Below are positions 6,176 to 6,328 of a stretch of DNA of 6,328 bases, one piece after another. The number at the start of each line of letters is the position of its first letter. Position 1 is the first letter of the stretch. This DNA comes from an uncultured Oscillospiraceae bacterium (GTDB lineage Bacteria > Bacillota > Clostridia > Oscillospirales > Oscillospiraceae). Below the pieces are notes generated by a model. That model did no database searches. It saw only the letters and a program-made list of their open reading frames with translations, and was not told the origin of the DNA. Where the stretch lies: assembly GCA_934569195.1 (NCBI GenBank), contig CAKTKB010000078.1, positions 1 to 6,328 on the forward strand. Direction: 5' to 3'. The translations under genes were made by a program, and so were the position numbers.

Positions 6176-6195
6176 TTTTCAAAAATTTTTGAAAA
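6176..6195. repeat. Perfect 20-bp A/T palindrome between two divergent promoters
   Basis: TTTTCAAAAATTTTTGAAAA reads the same on both strands. It ends 7 bases before the tRNA -35 (6202) and begins 11 bases after the lar -35 (6165), so it covers the upstream region of both promoters. It could be an UP-element for RNA polymerase, useful for a tRNA promoter, or an operator. There is no GC stem, so it is not a terminator. Its low complexity means chance is possible. Confidence 0.6.
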
Positions 6196-6201
6196 TGGGG
6201 C

Positions 6202-6230
6202 TTTACAAGTGCTAATACATCTGATATAAT
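6202..6230 (+). promoter_or_regulatory. Housekeeping-type promoter of tRNA-Asp
   Basis: TTTACA (6202-6207) and a perfect TATAAT (6225-6230) are 17 bases apart. Transcription would begin near 6237, about 16 bases before the mature tRNA 5' end, as usual for a tRNA gene. The A/T-rich block just upstream is in the right place to enhance RNA polymerase binding. Confidence 0.85.
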
Positions 6231-6252
6231 CTGTCCTGTTCTCAGGTGCCTT

Positions 6253-6328
6253 GGCCCGGTGGTGCAGTCGGTTAGCACGCCAGCCTGTCACGCTGGAGGT
6301 CGACGGTTCGAGTCCGTTCCGGGTCGCC
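6253..6328 (+). tRNA. tRNA-Asp (anticodon GTC), last base cut by window edge
   Basis: The cloverleaf folds fully. The acceptor stem pairs GGCCCGG (6253-6259) with CCGGGTC (6319-6325), with one G-T wobble. The D stem is GTGC/GCAC (6262-6265, 6275-6278) around a loop containing GG. The anticodon stem CCAGC/GCTGG (6280-6284, 6292-6296) holds the loop CTGTCAC with anticodon GTC at 6287-6289. The T stem GACGG/CCGTT (6302-6306, 6314-6318) encloses TTCGAGT. Base 6326 is the discriminator G expected for aspartate. The next two bases are CC, so the gene probably encodes its own CCA end, with the A just outside. It is transcribed away from the lar operon, possibly as the first of a tRNA cluster. Confidence 0.96.

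Noticed and set aside
6171..6196. Terminator in the A/T palindrome between lar and tRNA-Asp
   Set aside because: The stem has only A/T pairs apart from one G-C and lies upstream of both promoters, so there is no transcript here for it to end.
6106..6291. Upstream extension of the larE frame to an ATG at 6291
   Set aside because: It would cross the lar promoter and enter the tRNA-Asp gene; the added residues are unlike LarE N-termini.

Overview
The window looks like a piece of chromosome from a GC-rich, spore-forming member of the Clostridia, most likely of the Oscillospiraceae type. This rests on two sporulation genes found only in endospore formers (yqfC, yqfD), a YlbJ-like sporulation membrane protein, near-perfect Bacillota-type -35/-10 promoters, strong AGGAGG-like ribosome binding sites, and GC-rich codon use. 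Assignment below class level is a guess. Both ends cut through genes: yqfD on the left, and tRNA-Asp on the right, which lacks only its last base.

Layout, left to right. Positions 1-987 hold the minus-strand pair yqfC-yqfD, with one-base stop/start overlap (TGATG). Positions 1070-2333 hold a divergent plus-strand pair: a YlbJ-like multi-spanning membrane protein and an 11-nt overlapping 69-residue cysteine-rich protein of unknown function. A perfect 13-bp GC-rich hairpin (2345-2378) lies between this pair and the convergent operon to its right. Positions 2390-6105 hold a tightly packed minus-strand operon, read in the order larE, larB, larC, then a PF06541-type membrane protein with a coiled-coil tail. 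Every junction in it overlaps (11 nt, 4 nt, 4 nt). Positions 6106-6252 are a compact divergent control region with one near-consensus promoter facing each way and a 20-bp A/T palindrome between them. tRNA-Asp(GTC) closes the window. No stretch over 300 bases is without a gene.

How the genes work together. LarB, LarE and LarC are the three enzymes that build the nickel-pincer nucleotide cofactor from nicotinic acid adenine dinucleotide: LarB carboxylates and hydrolyses the pyridinium, LarE installs two sulfurs, and LarC inserts nickel. The cofactor's best known client, lactate racemase LarA (or a LarA homologue), is not in the window, so it must be encoded elsewhere or just beyond the edges. 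LarE carries a CxxC plus a third cysteine, the arrangement associated with iron-sulfur-cluster LarE rather than the single-cysteine sacrificial type. The fourth gene of the operon is translationally coupled to larC, which makes a functional link to cofactor or nickel handling possible but unproven. The left third is a sporulation neighbourhood unrelated in function to the lar operon.

I see no mobile element, CRISPR array or clear sign of recent transfer. The most notable items are the three-cysteine LarE, the larA-free lar operon with its coupled membrane protein, and the larE start region, where a two-codon ATG ORF stops on top of the TTG start.
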